A stretch of DNA of 64,000 nt from UBA11475 sp045655805 (GTDB lineage: Bacteria > Bacillota > Clostridia > Christensenellales > Borkfalkiaceae). Of this stretch, positions 8,653 to 17,494 are shown piece after piece. A program made the position numbers and the translations under genes. Under the pieces are notes generated by a model, which saw only the letters and a list, made by a program, of their open reading frames with translations, had not been told where the DNA came from and searched no databases. Positions within the stretch are counted from its first letter, which is position 1. Each line of letters opens with the position of its first letter. The stretch spans positions 1 through 64,000 of the forward strand of contig JAZOPZ010000013.1 in the NCBI GenBank assembly GCA_045655805.1, given 5' to 3'.

Positions 8653-9448
8653 ATAAACGGTATTATAGATAAAATTCAAAGTGCAAGAGCGTCTAAAGAA
8701 AATTTGACTGAAGAAAATATAGCCTTTTATAATTCTTGTGAAAGCGTCTTTAAGTCTTTTGCCTTGCTCGTTAATCGAATTGCCGACCACTCAAAAGAAT
8801 ACGCACCACATTGCGCTCAAAGTTTATACAATATTGCAAACGGCAAACCACAATCGTTTTACGATGCTTTACAACTATTAATAATTTATTTTTACACGCA
8901 CGAATTTTTAATGAGTTCACGCATTAGGACTCTTGGTAGACTCGATAAAATTTTAGAACCTTTCTATACGCAGGATATTAAAAACGGTGTTATAACGAAA
9001 AAAGATGCTAAAGAAATTTTGAAATACTTTTTAATCAAACTTTCTGCGATGAAACGTTCCTTTTAATATTCCGTTTGAAGTTGGTGGTGCAGATGCCTTT
9101 GGTAACGAAATTACTTCTGAACTTTCCTATTTAATAATTGACGCTTACGGCGAACTTGATTTTACAGACTATCCAAACGGCGCCGTGTTAGATGTTATGT
9201 TGCATCCGTCGGCAGTTTCGGGCGATGATGGGTTAGAGGCTATGTTCGGTTTATTAAAAACCTTTTTTAACGGTGGGGGGCAAACATTACACGGCAACGT
9301 TTATGATTCTGAAATTTTAATAAAAGCAAAGCAAAATCCACAAAAGTATAAAAACTTGCAAGTTAGGGTTTGTGGGTGGAACGCCTACTTTGTGGACCTT
9401 ACTTCAAAAGAGCAGGAAGATATGATTAAAAAGGCGCAAAATAACTAG
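8653..9448 (+). pseudogene. Glycyl-radical enzyme (PFL-like) remnant
   Basis: Two reading frames, switching near 9055-9070, encode pieces of a pyruvate-formate-lyase-like glycyl-radical enzyme. The C-terminus keeps the radical loop Arg-Val-Cys-Gly-Trp-Asn-Ala-Tyr-Phe-Val-Asp. Family members have about 700-850 residues. Here the N-terminus is missing and a central block, including the catalytic cysteine region, is deleted around 9170-9180. It is directly fused to the SDR remnant. It cannot be functional. No activase gene is present in the window. Confidence 0.8.
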
Positions 9449-9474
9449 TAATTAAAAGGATATTTTAGTTTTCA

Positions 9475-9500
9475 AAAAGAGACTTTTTAGTCTCTTTTTT
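9475..9500 (+). terminator. Terminator after glycyl-radical remnant
   Basis: AAAGAGACT pairs with AGTCTCTTT around a T loop, followed by a T run. Confidence 0.85.
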
Positions 9501-9522
9501 GTTGTAAAAATTGAAATATCAA

Positions 9523-9551
9523 TTGAAAAGTAAAGTTGTATATGTTATACT
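9523..9551 (+). promoter_or_regulatory. Promoter of SGNH hydrolase gene
   Basis: TTGAAA (9523-9528) and TATACT (9546-9551) are separated by 17 bases. Confidence 0.75.
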
Positions 9552-9581
9552 ATTGTTAATTTGAATTTAGGAATATTTTGT

Positions 9582-10667
9582 ATGGAATCTTATATTACCG
9601 TTGATAAAAACATGGTCGTTGCTGAAACTATTGGAAATACCGAAGTTGTTTGGCACGATATCAAAAAAGCACCGTTTTCTATACACGGGCTTGAGGACGC
9701 TTTATCGTCAGATTTTTATCATAGAGTTCCTTTTGACGTGGCAAAGGCGACTAGTGAAGGTGTTGAACTTTTAGCAAAAGAGTGTGTCGGTGGTAGGGTA
9801 AGGTTTTCTACAGATTCCCCTTATATAGCAATTCGCGCTAAATTTTTGGTGGTAGGTAAGTCCTCACATTTAACGTTAATATCTTCAGCGGGATTTGACG
9901 TTTATATCGACGGCGAATACGGCAGTCGTTTCGTAAAAGAGTTCCGTATGCCTTTTGATATGGTTGATTATTACGAACAAGTCGTTGACGTATCTGACGG
10001 TAAAATGCAATCGTATACTATAAATTTTCCAGTTCACTCGGTTGTTGAAAGTGTTGAAATTGGCTTAAAGCCTAATGCAAAAATTGATTACGCTAGACCT
10101 TACCGTAGCGTTGAACCGGTAGTTTTTTACGGTTAGTCAATCGTTCACGGCACGGGAGCGTGTAGACCAGGCACGGTGTATTCGGCAATGCTTTCACGCG
10201 CGCTAAATTTGGATTATAGAAACATTGGTTTTTCAGGACAAGCAAGGGGTGAAGACGTGATGGCAGAGTGGCTTTCAACATTGCCTATGAGCGTTTTCGT
10301 ATGCGATTACGACCACAATGCGCCGACTGTTGAACATCTTGAGGCAACGCACCATCGCTTTTATGAAATTATCCGTAAAAACAAGCCGAACGTTCCTTAT
10401 ATAATGATTACAAAACCTGATTTTTGGACGCAACATTTATCTTATGAGGAAAATTTAAAGCGCCGTGATATCATAATGCAATCTTACTTAAAAGCGCGCG
10501 CTAAAGGCGACAAAAACGTTTATTTTATAGACGGCACGTCTTTTTTCTATTCGCCTCATCAATACGAAACTTCACTCGACGGTTGTCACCCTAACGACGT
10601 AGGCTACGTGCGCATGTCAGAGGCTATCGGGACGGTTATTAGACATATTTTAGAAAACAAGGAGTAA
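9582..10667 (+). pseudogene. SGNH/GDSL hydrolase, in-frame TAG at active site
   Basis: ATG 9582 follows TAGGA. The N-terminal beta-sandwich domain (1-184) runs into TAG at 10134-10136, and the same frame continues to 10667 with the SGNH hydrolase domain. The stop replaces the first Ser of the usual Phe-Tyr-Gly-Ser-Ser-Ile block, directly before the catalytic Ser, and fits one TCG-to-TAG change. The C-terminal Asp-Gly-Cys-His-Pro-Asn-Asp block with catalytic Asp and His is intact. Relatives are intracellular or secreted carbohydrate esterases. The fragment after the stop has no RBS of its own. Confidence 0.82.
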
Positions 10668-10668
10668 A

Positions 10669-10905
10669 ATGATAGCAAACCACACGATAAGTAGGTTCTT
10701 AAAATTGCCGATAGGGCCTGTGTTAAGGGAAAATATAAAAGGATTAAACAATACGCCTTATATAGTTTCTTACGATAAAAATTTTAAAAATTATATTATA
10801 AACAAACTAGAAATAAAATTTTTGCAAACTAAAACGATAAATAAAGTTTTTGTCAAATCTTTGAATAAAGGTTATGATTTACTTATTTACGGAGTGTTTG
10901 CATAA
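10669..10905 (+). CDS. Small hypothetical protein
   Basis: The 78-residue frame starts one base after the SGNH gene with an AAGGAG ribosome binding site, and an AGGAGA for the next gene follows it directly. I see no signal peptide, membrane segment or known motif. The protein is basic and Asn/Lys/Ile-rich, unlike its neighbours. It could be a real small gene in the operon or the N-terminal scrap of a deleted gene. Confidence 0.4.
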   Translation: MIANHTISRFLKLPIGPVLRENIKGLNNTPYIVSYDKNFKNYIINKLEIKFLQTKTINKVFVKSLNKGYDLLIYGVFA

Positions 10906-10918
10906 AAGGAGATAAATT

Positions 10919-12055
10919 ATGTTATACGCAGACGGATTGCACGACGATACTTTAGCATTGCAACAAATGCTTGATAAGCGCGGTATCGTTACTCTTGAAA
11001 ATCCAGGTACTTACCTTATTACTAAAACGCTAATTATTTATTCTAATACCCGTCTTGTGCTTTCACCGGGCGCTCATCTTATTTTAGGTGATAACACCCG
11101 TTGCTCAATTATTCAAAACGAAGGTTTTAGAACGGGGCAAAGGGACGCTAATATTGAAATTGTCGGTGGTATTTGGGACGGTAATTGCGACGGTCAAGGG
11201 CTTGACGCCGTTTACGAGGCAGAGCATCGTGAAGACCAACCTTATTCGGTAGATTTGTTCAAGGGTAAACTCATTAGGTTTGCGCATATTGACAACTTAT
11301 TCTTGCAAAAAATGACGGTTAAAAACCCAGTAAGTTACGGCATACAAATTGCCGACGCTAACGGATTTACCGTGCGTGATATGTATTTTGATTACAACTG
11401 GCATTTCGGTACGGCTGACGGCGTTCATATTAACGGCCCGTCGTATAACGGTGTGATTGAAAATTGTTACGGTACCACAAACGACGATATGGTAGCGCTT
11501 ACTACTATCGACGAACTCCACGCCGAAGTTACTAAAGGTGAAATCGTAAACGTAACGATTCGCAACGTGCGCGCTAAAAATGGTTTTTCTGGCATTAGGC
11601 TTTTATCGGCAGGGGATTGTCCGTTAAGGGAAGTTTACATTAACGGTGTTTACGGCGACTACAGACACAACGCCGTGCTCGTATCCCATCACTACACTCG
11701 TCCTAATACGCCTATTTGGTTTGACGATATTATTATCGAAAACGTTTCTGCATCAAAAACTGTAAAACCACTTCCTGACGATTGCTTTACCCTTTGGGAA
11801 AAGAACGTTATAGAAGAACTTCCTCTTATTTGGGTAGAAGAAGGTATAAACTGTGGCAATATGGCAATTCGCAATATTCGCCGTGTTGAAAACGCAGTTA
11901 CTAACGGCGCTCTTATTCAAATTGATAAGACGGCAAAAATCGAACGCTTAATTATTGAAAACATAAGCCAAAAAATCTTGTCTAATTGCAATCCACCGGT
12001 TATTATTAACGAAGGCACTATTGACAATTATATTGAAGAAAAGGTCGAAAGATAA
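10919..12055 (+). CDS. GH28-like parallel beta-helix protein
   Basis: The 378-residue protein has Gly/Asn/Ile-rich repeating coils and begins with an Asp-Gly-x-x-Asp-Asp-Thr segment typical of pectate-lyase-3/GH28 helices. Around 160-200 are Thr-Ala-Asp-Gly-Val-His and Asn-Asp-Asp, which resemble the catalytic Asp motifs of GH28 polygalacturonases. There is no signal peptide, so it would act in the cytoplasm on imported oligosaccharides. The AAGGAGA ribosome binding site is good and the frame intact. Specificity is not predictable. Confidence 0.7.
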   Translation: MLYADGLHDDTLALQQMLDKRGIVTLENPGTYLITKTLIIYSNTRLVLSPGAHLILGDNTRCSIIQNEGFRTGQRDANIEIVGGIWDGNCDGQGLDAVYEAEHREDQPYSVDLFKGKLIRFAHIDNLFLQKMTVKNPVSYGIQIADANGFTVRDMYFDYNWHFGTADGVHINGPSYNGVIENCYGTTNDDMVALTTIDELHAEVTKGEIVNVTIRNVRAKNGFSGIRLLSAGDCPLREVYINGVYGDYRHNAVLVSHHYTRPNTPIWFDDIIIENVSASKTVKPLPDDCFTLWEKNVIEELPLIWVEEGINCGNMAIRNIRRVENAVTNGALIQIDKTAKIERLIIENISQKILSNCNPPVIINEGTIDNYIEEKVER

Positions 12056-12097
12056 TATTTATCATTAAAAATCCTTATTTTTTCGCGTTTAAAAAAC

Positions 12098-12120
12098 ACA
12101 AATAATTCTCATTTGTGTAA
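12098..12120. repeat. Inverted repeat ahead of GH3 promoter
   Basis: ACACAAAT and ATTTGTGT form an 8-bp perfect stem about 40 bases upstream of the GH3 promoter. On the minus strand T residues follow, but on the plus strand no T run follows. It may be an operator or a weak minus-strand terminator. Confidence 0.3.
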
Positions 12121-12158
12121 AAAATATTCTCAAATATTGCTATCGTATGTATGCCATA

Positions 12159-12187
12159 TTGCAAATAAAGTTTTCACGTTGTACAAT
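12159..12187 (+). promoter_or_regulatory. Promoter of GH3 gene
   Basis: TTGCAA (12159-12164) and TACAAT (12182-12187) are 17 bases apart. The same TTGCAA -35 occurs at the two promoters near 439 and 1426. Confidence 0.75.
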
Positions 12188-12217
12188 AGACTAGTGATAT
12201 CATTTTAGGAGAAAACT

Positions 12218-14239
12218 ATGGAAAACAAACTTGAAAATCTTACTTTAGATGAAAAAGTAGAACTTTTAACGGGTATGGACGCTTGGAATATCCACAAGAT
12301 AGATAAACTCGATAAGTTTCATATGTCAGACGGTCCTTGTGGCCTTCGTATGGAAACGGAAGAACTTGACGACGAACAATTTTTAGGCGTTACGGGCAAC
12401 GAATCGGGTATGCATCTTAAAAAGAAAACTGTTCCTGCAACTTGTTTTGCATCGCCGTCAGTTTTAGCAAACTCTTGGAATAAAGCAGTCGTTAAAAAAT
12501 CATCTTCTGCTATGGCTGACGAATGTATTATGAACGAAGTTGATATGCTTTTAGCACCAGGTATTAACATTAAGCGTGACCCAAGGTGTGGTAGAAACTT
12601 CGAGTATTTTTCTGAAGATCCACTTTTAGCAGGTACTCTCGGTAAAGAATATATCGACGGCTTGCAAGAAAAAGGCGTGGGTAGTTCTCTTAAGCACTAT
12701 TGCTGTAACAACTCGGAATATTGCCGTAACACGCTCGACGTTGTAGTAGACAAGCGTACTCTTATGGAAATTTACACTCGTAACTTCTATTATGCTTTTA
12801 AAGCAAATCCAACAACCGTTATGTGTTCGTATAATAGAATTAACGGCTATTGGGCATCTGAAAATAAGGAAAACAACGATATTTTATACAATAAACTTGG
12901 TTTTGAGGGCGCAATCATTTCTGACTGGGGTGCAGTTCATAACAAAGTGGCAAGCGTTAAGTCTGGCCTTGCTCTTCAAATGCCTTATCGTGAAGGCGCT
13001 TTTGAAGAAGTTAAAGAGGCGCTTGCCGACGGTAGGCTTACCGAACAAGACGTTGATTTATGCGCAGGTAGAACGGTCGAACTTATCCACCGTATGCAAA
13101 AAATGAAATCTTTGCGTAAGGTCGAAACTAACTGGGACGATAGACGCGCTATTGCAAAAGAGGGTGCTTTAGAAGGTATCGTTTTACTAAAGAACAACGG
13201 CGTTCTTCCTATCAAGGCTGGTAAAAAGGTAGGCGTTGCAGGTAACTTTATGCTAGAAATGTACTGTGGTGGTGGATCTGCTCGCGTAAAAGTTCGTAAA
13301 GATATAAGCACTCTTGAAAACGCTCTTAAAGAAGTTGACGCCGGTCTTGAGATTATCTCTGCAAAAAATATTCTTTCACCTACTTGGCACGGTCATTGGT
13401 ATTTTCCTTGGACACCACAAGAAAGTTTGTTAACGACTTTTGAGGGGATCGACTACGCCATCGTTCAAGTTGGTACTTCGCACGAAGTGGAATCTGAAGG
13501 TTTCGACCGTGATAATATTCGCTTAACTTCTTGTGAAGAAGCCCATATTCGTTTCGTGGGGGATAACTTTAAGGGTAAAACTATCGTAGTTATTTATGCA
13601 GGTTCAGCAATCGATTGCAGTCCTTGGATTGACAGCGTTGACGCAATAGTTTTCGTTGGTTTTGCCGGCGAAATGGAAAACGAAGCCCTTGCTGAAATTT
13701 TAACGGGTAAGGTATCACCATCGGGTAAACTTGCTGAAACTTTCCCTAAAAAGATTGAAGATATTTCTTGTCTTAACACTTACGATAAGTGGATGACAAA
13801 AGATTATTATGCCGACGGCATTTACGTCGGCTACCGTCATTATGATAAAAAGAAGATTAAGCCTATGTTTGAATTTGGCTATGGCTTAAGTTATGCAAGT
13901 TTTGAGTATTCCGATTTATCTATCGTCGATAACGGCGACGCTTTAGCGGTAAGTTACAAGATTAAAAACACTTCTAAAATAGACGGTAAAGAAGTTTCAC
14001 AAATCTATATGTATTCACCAGCAAAGGTAGTTGATAGACCTGTAAAAGAACTTATCGGTTATAGTAAAGACTTTATTAAGGCTGGCGAAACGGTAGAAGT
14101 TATAGTCAATATTGATAAAGAAAGGTTATGCTATTTTGACACCGATACCGGTAATTTTGAACTTGAAAAAGGCAGTTATAAAATAGCAGTAGGCGCATCT
14201 TCAAGAAATATTAAATTATCTGCAAAAATTAAATTATAG
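12218..14239 (+). CDS. Glycoside hydrolase family 3 beta-glycosidase
   Basis: The 673-residue protein has the GH3 N-terminal barrel (1-270), with Lys-His-Tyr near 160 and the nucleophile Asp236 in Ile-Ser-Asp-Trp-Gly. The alpha/beta C-terminal domain follows (about 300-540), then a fibronectin-III-like domain (580-673). Length and domain order are normal. No signal peptide is present, so it is cytoplasmic. It would hydrolyse beta-linked oligosaccharides; the exact sugar is unknown. AGGAGA precedes the ATG and the gene has its own promoter, so it stays expressible among broken neighbours. Confidence 0.93.
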   Translation: MENKLENLTLDEKVELLTGMDAWNIHKIDKLDKFHMSDGPCGLRMETEELDDEQFLGVTGNESGMHLKKKTVPATCFASPSVLANSWNKAVVKKSSSAMADECIMNEVDMLLAPGINIKRDPRCGRNFEYFSEDPLLAGTLGKEYIDGLQEKGVGSSLKHYCCNNSEYCRNTLDVVVDKRTLMEIYTRNFYYAFKANPTTVMCSYNRINGYWASENKENNDILYNKLGFEGAIISDWGAVHNKVASVKSGLALQMPYREGAFEEVKEALADGRLTEQDVDLCAGRTVELIHRMQKMKSLRKVETNWDDRRAIAKEGALEGIVLLKNNGVLPIKAGKKVGVAGNFMLEMYCGGGSARVKVRKDISTLENALKEVDAGLEIISAKNILSPTWHGHWYFPWTPQESLLTTFEGIDYAIVQVGTSHEVESEGFDRDNIRLTSCEEAHIRFVGDNFKGKTIVVIYAGSAIDCSPWIDSVDAIVFVGFAGEMENEALAEILTGKVSPSGKLAETFPKKIEDISCLNTYDKWMTKDYYADGIYVGYRHYDKKKIKPMFEFGYGLSYASFEYSDLSIVDNGDALAVSYKIKNTSKIDGKEVSQIYMYSPAKVVDRPVKELIGYSKDFIKAGETVEVIVNIDKERLCYFDTDTGNFELEKGSYKIAVGASSRNIKLSAKIKL

Positions 14240-14253
14240 TCAAATTTAACGTA

Positions 14254-14280
14254 AAACGGTTGTGCCTAACACAACCTTTT
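14254..14280 (+). terminator. Terminator after GH3 gene
   Basis: GGTTGTG and CACAACC pair and are followed by five T residues, just before the lipoprotein start. Confidence 0.7.
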
Positions 14281-14291
14281 TGGGAGTATGT

Positions 14292-15233
14292 ATGAAGGTT
14301 GTTAAAAGAATTATACCGCTAGTATTGGTTGTGTTAACGTGTTTTTTAGCAGTTTTTGGTTGCGACGGTTGCTCGTGCAAAAAATGTTCATCTTGCGAAA
14401 AAGTTCCTGATCCAAGTTATACCGAAGACGGCAATTGCATATTGTATGAAAATTATTCCTACGGTGATGCTGGCGTTAGAAATCTTTTCGATTTAGGCTT
14501 GCCTAAAAATAAACAAGGTGACCTAGGCATGGTGATGTTTGTTCACGGTGGTGGTTGGGTAGCAGGGGATAAGTCTGGCAATGTACCATCTATAAAAGAT
14601 TGGTGTCAAAAAGGCTATGCAAGTTCAGCAATCAATTATAGGTATATTGATAAAAATACCGATTGCGACGAACTTATGGACGATATTTCTTCTGCCCTTT
14701 ATAAAATGAAAACCCTCGCATCAGAAAAGGGTATAAATCTTAACAAGGTTATTTTAATAGGTGGTTCGGCAGGGGCGCATTTGTCGTTGCAATACGCTTA
14801 TACTATGCAAGGTTTTGCGCCTATAACTCCAGTTGGGGCTGTTTCGTTATCAGGCCCTACCGATATGTACGACGCTTACTATTATAATAAAGACGGTAAA
14901 TATTACGAAACTTATTTAGAGTGGTTTACTTGGCTTTCAGGTCATAAAATTGACCCTGATAATTTAGAAAACTCACACGCTTTTTTAAGAAAAGTTTCGC
15001 CTCTTTACGCAGTAAATCCGACAACCGTTCCAACTATTATTTGCCACGGCGTTTTAGATGATATAGTTCCTATTTCAAACGCAAACGCGCTCGACCAAAA
15101 ACTTACGGCAAACGGCGTTGCTCATAGATATTTCGTCTTTAACAATTCGGGACACGGACTTGAAAATAACCCCGAAGTCTACGCGCAATACAATACGGCT
15201 TTAGACGAGTACGCAAGCCTTTATCTTAACTAA
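14292..15233 (+). CDS. Alpha/beta hydrolase (esterase) lipoprotein
   Basis: ATG 14292 after GGGAG gives 313 residues. The N-terminal hydrophobic stretch ends in a lipobox-like Ala-Val-Phe-Gly-Cys followed by a Cys-rich linker, so the protein is probably lipid-anchored on the outer face. The hydrolase has His-Gly-Gly-Gly-Trp (oxyanion hole), Gly-Gly-Ser-Ala-Gly (nucleophile Ser), Asp-Asp-Ile-Val and a late Gly-His-Gly. This is the hormone-sensitive-lipase/BD-FAE type that removes acyl groups from polysaccharides. It fits the glycan-degrading context. Confidence 0.85.
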   Translation: MKVVKRIIPLVLVVLTCFLAVFGCDGCSCKKCSSCEKVPDPSYTEDGNCILYENYSYGDAGVRNLFDLGLPKNKQGDLGMVMFVHGGGWVAGDKSGNVPSIKDWCQKGYASSAINYRYIDKNTDCDELMDDISSALYKMKTLASEKGINLNKVILIGGSAGAHLSLQYAYTMQGFAPITPVGAVSLSGPTDMYDAYYYNKDGKYYETYLEWFTWLSGHKIDPDNLENSHAFLRKVSPLYAVNPTTVPTIICHGVLDDIVPISNANALDQKLTANGVAHRYFVFNNSGHGLENNPEVYAQYNTALDEYASLYLN

Positions 15234-15274
15234 TGGTTTGTTTTCATTGCCAAAAGGTGTTGTCAAAGTAAACC

Positions 15275-15307
15275 AAAAAGAACCCTTAAAGCAAGGGTTC
15301 TTTTTTT
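15275..15307. terminator. Bidirectional terminator
   Basis: AAAAGAACCCTT and AAGGGTTCTTTT form a stem between convergent genes with A and T flanks. Confidence 0.85.
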
Positions 15308-15321
15308 GTTAATCGTGTAAA

Positions 15322-15684
15322 TCAACGTATTTTATGGTAATTGTTAAAGGTTTTTAGGTTATCTTTTTGGTGGCAAAACTCGTACTGCATATTAGATTGT
15401 CCCGTCAAAAAGTAAACGTCGCCAAAAAGCAAGTCGTTAACGGTAATTTCATCAAACGGAGTAAAAACACGCATAACGTATGCGTCAAAACTTGCCGTGC
15501 GTGGCAACATTTCAATTTCAAAACAGCCGTTTTCATCCGTTATTGAGCAGGCTGAAGTAACCGTTTTGCCGTTTAATATTAAGTCGGCCCTAACACAAGT
15601 GCTTTGGCGAGTTGTACCTTTAACTGTAAAATGTTTGTTGGATTGAATTATTGTTCCGTCGTAAAAATAAGAGTGTAACTTCAT
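15322..15684 (-). pseudogene. Sialate O-acetylesterase, N-terminal fragment
   Basis: On the minus strand ATG (15684) follows AAGGAA. The 120-residue product matches the N-terminus of sialate O-acetylesterase-like SGNH enzymes: a beta-sandwich, then Phe-Leu-Thr-Gly-Gln-Ser-Asn-Met with the nucleophile Ser. It ends about 20 residues later, whereas relatives have about 450-650 residues. The stop lies just before the terminator, so an internal deletion removed the rest. Confidence 0.75.
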
Positions 15685-15773
15685 ACAAATTCCTTGCTTA
15701 TAAGCAATTATAACACACAAAAAATTCGCCTGCAATACAAATAAAAAAAACTAATTTTTTTTGATTTTTGCTA

Positions 15774-15802
15774 TTGACTTTACTTTTTTTGGGGTGTATA
15801 AT
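15774..15802 (+). promoter_or_regulatory. Promoter ahead of structured leader and MATE gene
   Basis: TTGACT (15774-15779) and TATAAT (15797-15802) have a 17-base spacer. Confidence 0.85.
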
Positions 15803-15808
15803 GCAGTA

Positions 15809-15957
15809 AAGAAAAATCAAGGGCGTTTGCTTTTTGCAAACTCGGATTGTTTTATGTTTACGCGAAGTAAATATTCTTTGAAAAATTTTATACCGATTTG
15901 AGATAGAAAAAGGGACAGCTGACCGTAAAATTCGGTTAGTTTCCCTTATTTTTATTT
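15809..15957 (+). ncRNA. Candidate structured leader or small RNA with terminator
   Basis: About 145 bases follow a strong promoter and contain no coding frame. They include a GTTTAC-GCGAA-GTAAAT hairpin and, at 15910-15947, a terminator hairpin (AAGGGA/TCCCTT outside, CTGACCG/CGGTTAG inside) followed by a U-rich tract. Such an arrangement ahead of a MATE efflux gene suggests a transcription-attenuating riboswitch-like leader or an independent small RNA. I do not recognise a known riboswitch class. Confidence 0.45.
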
Positions 15958-15995
15958 GCGTTAAATTTTAAAATAGGTTTAAAAATATTTTGATT

Positions 15996-17426
15996 ATGAA
16001 TACGTTATTTCTTAAAATTAAAAAGTTTTTCAAGATAGATAAATCACTATTTTCGTTAGAAGACCAAGGCTGTAAACTGACTTTATTTGGGCTAGCAATA
16101 CCGTTATTTATTGAACAAATCGGTTCACATTGTATAGGGTTAGTGCAAACTATGATGTCTGCAAACTTTATGGACGGTTTTTTTGTTTCGCCTATGAATA
16201 TCGTCAACTCTACCGTCTCCCCATTTATACAAATAGCGCAGATAATCTCAGTGGGCCTTGGCATAATACTTTCAATCAACCTAGGGCGTAAAAGATATGA
16301 CGATTGCAAAAAAATTATCGGTACGGCTTTTATAGCAGATATGGTAATTTGCGCAATTTTCTATTCTCTTATGGGCATTTTTGCTGAAGAACTCATTATC
16401 TTTATGGGCTACGGCGAGCCCGAATACGCCACTAAATTTCCGTATGCCGTAGAGTATATGAGGGTTCGTTCGTTTGCGCTTATATTGTCGCACGCTCCGT
16501 TAATATTTTTAGCAGTATTAAAATGTTACGGCTATACTAGGGTAGGTATCTACACCAACATTATAAGTAATGTCGTAAACGCTGGGCTTACTGCTATTAT
16601 GCTTTACGGTATCATCCCTGCTAAAGAAGACGTTTTAAAGTGATTTATAATAATACACGTAATATCGAGTTGTGTAAATTTAATTCTTACGATTGCTTAT
16701 CTTATTAGAAAAAGAATTCCAATGTCGTTTACTTTCCACTGGCAGTGGGTTGTAAAGATTGTAAAAGTTGGGCTACCTGCGTCAATTGCCGTACTTGCGT
16801 ACACGGTGTCTTCAATGTTAACTACTAAAATTTGCGTATCGCTTGGTGAGGACGCTTATCATGCTAGGGTATTTATAAACCAACTCGTAATATTCGTATA
16901 CGTTTTTGGGTTACAACTTGGTCTTGCTAATAAAATTATGGTCGGTAGACTTTGTGGTATGGGGCAACTTGAAAAAGCAGACGTTATGTTAAGGCAAAGC
17001 GCGAAAATCGTTGCAACTATAAACGGCACGGTAGCACTTGCGTTTGCATCGTTTGGTGGACTTATTTTAAGATACGGTTATTCTGCTAGTGAGGCAGTAA
17101 TAGCAATCGCCGTACCAATCTTCTTTATAGATATAATAGTCGAAATAGGAAGAGGTTTAAATCACGTTGGTCAAAATGGTCTTAACGCGACGGGTGACGT
17201 AAACTTTACTACCGTCGTATCAATCGTGTCGGGCTTTGTTTGTTCAGTAGGTCTTGCGTACGTCTTTGCAATTTGGTTTAATTTAGGTCTTGCGGGTATG
17301 TGGTTAGCGTTTATCGTTGACGAATTCGTCCGTGCTACTTTGTACCTTGTGAGATGGTGTCGTGGCAAATGGAAAAAAAGTTTTATGCATGAACTCGAAG
17401 AACTCGACAAAGAAGCGGTCGCTTAA
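15996..17426 (+). pseudogene. MATE family efflux transporter, in-frame TGA
   Basis: A 476-residue MATE frame is interrupted by TGA at 16641-16643 (codon 216), between the two six-helix halves. The same frame stays open before and after, and both halves are clearly MatE domains. Relatives usually have Gly at the stop position, so GGA-to-TGA would explain it. MATE proteins export drugs or metabolites using Na+ or H+ gradients. No Shine-Dalgarno sequence is clear before ATG 15996, and none is seen for a second-half product beginning at ATG 16722. Confidence 0.8.
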
Positions 17427-17435
17427 AATTATCTA

Positions 17436-17464
17436 TTGATTTTTTATAATCTATGTGGTATAAT
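17436..17464 (+). promoter_or_regulatory. Promoter of beta-propeller-like gene
   Basis: TTGATT (17436-17441) and TATAAT (17459-17464) are separated by 17 bases. Confidence 0.75.
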
Positions 17465-17494
17465 CAAAAAGCAAAACAAATAAAGGGATAAATT

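Noticed and set aside
16641..16643. TGA as tryptophan or selenocysteine codon in the MATE gene
   Set aside because: Other genes in the window end in TGA-free or normal stops and two neighbours carry TAA and TAG interruptions; no SECIS-like hairpin is evident and relatives have Gly here. Simple mutation is more economical.
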